Below the pieces are notes generated by a model, which was not told the DNA's origin, ran no database searches, and saw only the letters and a program-made list of their open reading frames with translations. A DNA stretch of 64,000 nt from Methanobrevibacter_A sp964431035 (GTDB lineage Archaea; Methanobacteriota; Methanobacteria; Methanobacteriales; Methanobacteriaceae). The translations under genes and the position numbers were made by a program. How positions within the stretch are numbered: position 1 is the first letter of the stretch; each line of letters starts with the position of its first letter. Shown piece after piece: positions 60,704 to 64,000 of the stretch. The stretch is taken from NCBI GenBank assembly GCA_964431035.1, contig CAYSIF010000004.1:15037-79036 (forward strand), read 5' to 3'.

Positions 60704-61240
60704 ATGAAGATTGGATTGATTTCTGATACTCATGTTCCTAATCGTATTTCAAGAATTCCTGGTAAGGTTTTTGAGGTTTTTAGTGATGTGGATTTAATAA
60801 TGCATGCTGGAGATTTATGTGAGTTAAGTGTTATTCGTGATTTAGAAGAGGTTGCTCCTGTTGTTGCTGTTCAAGGAAATATGGATGCTTTTAATGGTTT
60901 GAATTTATCAAAATCTAAGGTTACTATTGCAGAGGATGTTCGTATTGGTTTGAATCATGGCGATATTCGACCTAGAGGCGATACTCAGCAGTTGTATTAT
61001 ATGGCTAAAGAGTTGGATGTTGATATTATGGTTACTGGCCATACTCATGTTCCTATGATTGAGCAGGTTAAGGATGTTTTGTTAGTTAATCCTGGCAGTC
61101 CTTCTGTTCCTCGTTTATCTGATCCTAGTGTTATGGTTCTTACTATTGATGGCAAGGATATTGATATTGAGGCATTTAAAGTTGGTGAGGCTGTTTGTTC
61201 TGGTTTGCAGTTTGCTGAAAGTAAGTTAAAAGAAGATTGA
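60704..61240 (+). CDS. YfcE/MJ0936-like phosphodiesterase
   Basis: 178 residues, single-domain calcineurin-like metallophosphoesterase. The metal ligands are Asp8 and His10 (LISDTH), Asp37 (HAGDL), Asn in VQGNMD, then NHGD and GHTHVP. This is the compact MJ0936/YfcE group. Substrates are small phosphodiesters. Start set at the ATG at 60704, so that LISDTH falls near the N-terminus; the frame continues upstream through the preceding gene without a site. Followed by rlmE after 21 bp. Confidence 0.93.
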   Translation: MKIGLISDTHVPNRISRIPGKVFEVFSDVDLIMHAGDLCELSVIRDLEEVAPVVAVQGNMDAFNGLNLSKSKVTIAEDVRIGLNHGDIRPRGDTQQLYYMAKELDVDIMVTGHTHVPMIEQVKDVLLVNPGSPSVPRLSDPSVMVLTIDGKDIDIEAFKVGEAVCSGLQFAESKLKED

Positions 61241-61261
61241 AATTTAGGTGTTATTTTTTTT

Positions 61262-61879
61262 ATGGGTAGTCGTTGGCAAGTTGAAAAGAAAAGAGATCCT
61301 TATTATAAAAGAGCTAAGGCAGATGATTATCGTTCTCGTGCTTCTTATAAGTTAAAACAGTTGGATAAGAAGTTTAAGATTATTAAGAGTGGTAATAATG
61401 TTGTTGATTTAGGTGCTGCTCCTGGTGGTTGGTCTCAGGTTGCTCTTGAAAAAGTTGGTGATGAGGGTTGTGTTGTTGGTGTTGATTTGAATCGTATTCG
61501 TCCTTTTGGTGTGGATAATTTTCATCGTGTTCGTGGTGATTTTAATAGTGTTGAGGTTCAAGAGAAGATTTGGGGTTTTGTTGGGGGTCGTGTTGATGTT
61601 GTTATGAGTGATGCTTCTCCTTCTTTAACTGGTATTCGTGATATTGATCATTTGCGTAGTATTGATTTGATTGATTGTGTTGTTGGTATTTCTGATAGTA
61701 TGCTTGTTAATGGTGGTAATTTGGTTATGAAGGTTTTTCAGGGTTCTGAGTATAAGAATACTATTGATGGTTTGAAAAAGAAGTTTAAGATTTTGAAAAC
61801 TACTAAGCCTGCTAGTAGTCGTAAGAAAAGTAAGGAAATGTATGTTGTGGGGTTGAAGTTTAAAGGTGGTAAAAAATAG
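61262..61879 (+). CDS. rlmE: 23S rRNA (uridine-2'-O-)-methyltransferase RlmE/FtsJ
   Basis: 205 residues. The catalytic tetrad is Lys30 (RASYKL), Asp117 (MSDASP), Lys157 (VMKVFQG) and Glu192 (KEMYVV), and the SAM loop is DLGAAPGGWSQ near 49-59. It methylates the ribose of U in the peptidyl-transferase loop of 23S rRNA, or may modify tRNA in other archaea. It follows the phosphodiesterase by 21 bp in an operon-like pair. Confidence 0.95.
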   Translation: MGSRWQVEKKRDPYYKRAKADDYRSRASYKLKQLDKKFKIIKSGNNVVDLGAAPGGWSQVALEKVGDEGCVVGVDLNRIRPFGVDNFHRVRGDFNSVEVQEKIWGFVGGRVDVVMSDASPSLTGIRDIDHLRSIDLIDCVVGISDSMLVNGGNLVMKVFQGSEYKNTIDGLKKKFKILKTTKPASSRKKSKEMYVVGLKFKGGKK

Positions 61880-61987
61880 TAGTGATATTTTAATTGATTA
61901 AAAAGAATAATCAATTAAATATTCTAATAGTTTTAGTATTAAATAGTATAATTATTTAATGAATTTTTAATTTAAATTAGGTTTTAG

Positions 61988-62635
61988 TTATTTTCGTGCA
62001 ATCGCACATACCCAATCAGTATCTTTGTGTGTAAGTTTATCATTTTTTTCTTTTGTGAAAGTTAAAACTTCATTAAAACCAGCTTGTAACAATGCATCCC
62101 CTAATTCTTCCTCATTATACAAAGTCATATTTAAAACTCTAATATGATCCTTCATTAATTCAACATCTTCATCAGCCCCACCTGCTTCATTACAAATAAA
62201 AATACTTCCACCAGTTTTAAGAACTCTAAAAACTTCTTTTAAATCTTCAACAAAATCTGGCCAGAAATAAACTGTTTCGAAACAAGTTACAAGATCAAAT
62301 GTCTCATCCCCATAAGGTAATTGTGAAACACTTCCTTGCTGAATTTCAACTTTACCATTTTTAATATATTCACTATTAAGCTCTTTAGACTTATTCACAC
62401 TTACTTCGGAGTAATCTAAACCATAAACTTTACCTTCAGGTGCTAATTCTGCAAATCTTTTAACATTTTTTCCTCCACCACATCCAACATCCAATATTAT
62501 ATCAGATGAATCTATTTGTAAGTGGCTTACTCCCCATTGTGCTAAGGATTCATGACTTTTATTCATTCTATCAAGTATTTGTTCACCATATTCTCCTTCA
62601 GGTTTTCTTGCATTTTTAATTAGTTTTTCATCCAT
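61988..62635 (-). CDS. Class I SAM-dependent methyltransferase
   Basis: 215 residues. Motif I is LDVGCGGGKN at about 48-57, motif II YGLDYS, then GSVSQLPYGDETFDLVTCFETVYFW (post I and motif II/III) and LKTGGSIFI. This is a UbiE/MenG-like small-molecule methyltransferase, with an unknown acceptor. It lies just downstream of the thermosome gene's terminator and has its own promoter. Confidence 0.88.
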   Translation of the reverse strand: MDEKLIKNARKPEGEYGEQILDRMNKSHESLAQWGVSHLQIDSSDIILDVGCGGGKNVKRFAELAPEGKVYGLDYSEVSVNKSKELNSEYIKNGKVEIQQGSVSQLPYGDETFDLVTCFETVYFWPDFVEDLKEVFRVLKTGGSIFICNEAGGADEDVELMKDHIRVLNMTLYNEEELGDALLQAGFNEVLTFTKEKNDKLTHKDTDWVCAIARK

Positions 62636-62674
62636 GGTTATTAATTCAACTCCTTAGAATTTTTTTTATAAAAA

Positions 62675-62725
62675 AAAGGAGTGAAAAAATAGAAAAAAAT
62701 GGATTCTCTATTTTAACACTCCTTT
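62675..62725 (-). terminator. Hairpin terminator-like structure downstream of the thermosome gene
   Basis: Long hairpin: 9 bp (AAAGGAGTG/CACTCCTTT), a 2x2 internal loop, then another 8 bp around an 11-13-base loop. Read on the minus strand, the hairpin is followed by a T8 run. Its position, 40 bp after the thermosome stop and before the methyltransferase start, fits a strong 3' end or processing site. Confidence 0.6.
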
Positions 62726-62765
62726 AAAATTTACCTTTCAAATAGATAAAATTTTTTTATTGTGT

Positions 62766-64000
62766 TTACATCATTGGTGGCATTCCACCAGCAGGCATTC
62801 CACCAGCTGCGTCTTCAGGGGATGCTGCAGATGCGATAACATCATCAATTCTTAAAATCATTTCAGCTGCTTCAGATGCAGATTGTAATGCTTGTTTTTT
62901 AACACGTTTAGGTTCGATTACACCTGCGTCTTTCATATCAGTAACATCACCAGTAAAGACATCTAATCCCATGTATGCAGATTTTTCTTGTGCGTTTCTT
63001 AAATCTACAAGAGAGTCTATACTGTCTAATCCTGCGTTTTCAGCTAATGTTTTTGGAACAACTTCTAAACTTTCTGCAAATGCAGTGATTGCTAATTGTT
63101 CTCTTCCACTGATGGAGTCTGCGAAGTCTTTTAATTTTTTGGACATTGCTACTTCTGGTGCTCCTCCACCTGCTACTACTTGGTCATCTTCGACTGTAGC
63201 TGCAACTACACCTATTGCATCTTCAACTGCTCTTTCAATTTCGTCTACGATGTGTTTGGTACTTCCTCTTACGAGTAAAGTTACTGCTTTTGGTTCTTTA
63301 CATTCTTCAACAAAGATCATGTCTTCGCCTGAGATTTTTTGTTGTGTTACAGAACCTGCATCACCTAAGTCGTCACCAGTTAAGTCGTCTAAGTTTGTTA
63401 CAACTGTTGCGCCGGTTGCTCTAGAGAGTTTTTCTATATCGGATTTTTTAACTCTTCTTACTGCAAGTACTCCTTCTTTAGCAAGGTAGTGTTGTGCTAA
63501 GTCATCAATTCCTTTTTGACAGAATAGTACGTTTGCTCCTGCGTCTGCAATTTTTTGTACCATTTCTTTGACCATTTGTTCTTCTTGTTCTATGAATGCT
63601 TGCATTTGTGCAGGGTCAGTTATTCTGATTTCTGCATCTACTTCTGTTTCTTTTACTTCTAATGCAGAGTTGAGTAATGCAATTTTTGCACCGGAAATTT
63701 CATCAGGCATTCCAGGGTGTACTCTTTCTTTGTCAATTATTACTCCTTGAACAAGGGAGGAATCTTCTACTACTGCACCATCTTTTTTCTCAATTTTTAT
63801 GTGGTCTGTGTCCACATTGGTTCCGTCAGCTACTTGTGTTACTGCTTCTACTATGAGTTTTGCTAATGGTTCTCTTGCTTTTTCTGTTCCTTTTCCAGTC
63901 ATTGCAGTCATTGCGACTTTTGTTAATATTTCATCGTCTATGTTTTTGATTGCAATTTCATCGAGGATTTCTTGTGCTTTTTCTGCTGCTTTTCTGTATC
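62766..64000 (-). CDS. ths: Thermosome subunit (C-terminal part; gene runs off the window)
   Basis: About 410 residues visible of a group II chaperonin subunit, open at the right edge. Blocks: AMTGKGTEKAREPLAKLI (apical/intermediate), VVDEIERAVEDAIGVV-like segments with GRSTKHIVDE, VAGGGAPEVAM (C-terminal ATPase part) and the Gly-Gly-Met tail at the end (AGGMPAGGMPPMM). It folds cytosolic proteins in an eight- or nine-fold double ring. The frame continues to base 64000 without a start codon, so the gene begins further upstream. A 17-bp stem terminator lies after the stop. Confidence 0.95.
   Translation of the reverse strand, partial: YRKAAEKAQEILDEIAIKNIDDEILTKVAMTAMTGKGTEKAREPLAKLIVEAVTQVADGTNVDTDHIKIEKKDGAVVEDSSLVQGVIIDKERVHPGMPDEISGAKIALLNSALEVKETEVDAEIRITDPAQMQAFIEQEEQMVKEMVQKIADAGANVLFCQKGIDDLAQHYLAKEGVLAVRRVKKSDIEKLSRATGATVVTNLDDLTGDDLGDAGSVTQQKISGEDMIFVEECKEPKAVTLLVRGSTKHIVDEIERAVEDAIGVVAATVEDDQVVAGGGAPEVAMSKKLKDFADSISGREQLAITAFAESLEVVPKTLAENAGLDSIDSLVDLRNAQEKSAYMGLDVFTGDVTDMKDAGVIEPKRVKKQALQSASEAAEMILRIDDVIASAASPEDAAGGMPAGGMPPMM

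Overview
The window is about 64 kb of very AT-rich archaeal DNA. It looks like a chromosomal segment of a hydrogen-dependent, methanol-using member of the Methanobacteriales, most like Methanosphaera. The evidence is a complete methanol:coenzyme M methyltransferase set (mtaB, mtaC, a RamA-type activator, mtaA), an H4MPT-pathway enzyme (mch), TfrB-type thiol:fumarate reductase, an archaeal histone, thermosome, archaeal aminoacyl-tRNA synthetases, PurP, archaeal thymidylate synthase, 2-phosphoglycerate kinase, SepF and NucS. Large secreted beta-helix, Asn/Thr-rich adhesin-like proteins are also typical of gut Methanobacteriales. I see no insertion sequence, prophage, CRISPR array or rRNA. There is one tRNA, tRNA-Ala(GGC). 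The genus assignment is inference from gene content.

Layout. 1-6.2 kb: the start of valS, a small His-rich membrane protein, pheT, a C_GCAxxG_C_C redox protein, YjbQ, mch, thymidylate synthase and archaeal MetE. 6.3-11.5 kb: a methanogen protein pair (DUF1890/DUF1894-like), a polytopic membrane protein just downstream of tRNA-Ala, a DUF354 protein, and prs-hypA-hypB. 11.8-12.6 kb: histone and YbjQ. 12.6-16.4 kb: two adjacent secreted beta-helix/Ig-like adhesins. 16.6-24.7 kb: a minus-strand methanol island running mtaB-mtaC, ramA-like, mtaA, an unknown protein, a flavodoxin, a YczE-like membrane protein, a tiny His-rich repeat protein and a ferredoxin-nitroreductase. 24.9-27.8 kb: iorAB with a small unknown gene. 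28-38.8 kb: tfrB, trmJ, dcd-glyS, a TatD-like hydrolase, sepF, DUF1611, 2-phosphoglycerate kinase, ZPR1, a 22-codon membrane microprotein overlapping a membrane protein, and a divergent acidic histone-fold candidate. 39-45.5 kb: nadC, rnz, mscS, nadA, a MetX-like hydrolase, nucS and mntP. 45.6-49.4 kb: a third secreted adhesin-like protein and zinc-ribbon proteins. 49.5-55.9 kb: nitrilase-family amidase, HEAT-repeat protein, Lhr-like helicase, two small membrane proteins and purP. 56.3-60.7 kb: a histidine kinase and response regulator followed by a glycosyltransferase 2 carrying its own degenerate receiver domain, then an anchored extracytoplasmic protein. 60.7-64 kb: a phosphodiesterase, rlmE, a methyltransferase and a thermosome subunit cut by the window edge.

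How the genes work together. MtaB/MtaC/MtaA move the methanol methyl group to coenzyme M. The RamA-like ferredoxin-ATPase would reductively reactivate the MtaC corrinoid, and the downstream flavodoxin and ferredoxin-nitroreductase are plausible redox partners. TfrB regenerates CoM-S-S-CoB thiol balance through fumarate, and HypA/HypB mature the nickel hydrogenases.

The two most unusual signals are (a) the sensor kinase / response regulator / pseudo-receiver-glycosyltransferase locus at 56.3-60.7 kb, and (b) a mosaic of G+T-rich and A+C-rich plus-strand domains a few kb long that sets codon third positions whichever way genes point and switches inside several genes. The MtaA Cys/His insertion, the YVGxGA repeat protein, the acidic histone-fold candidate and the paired palindromes near 45.5 kb also deserve checking.
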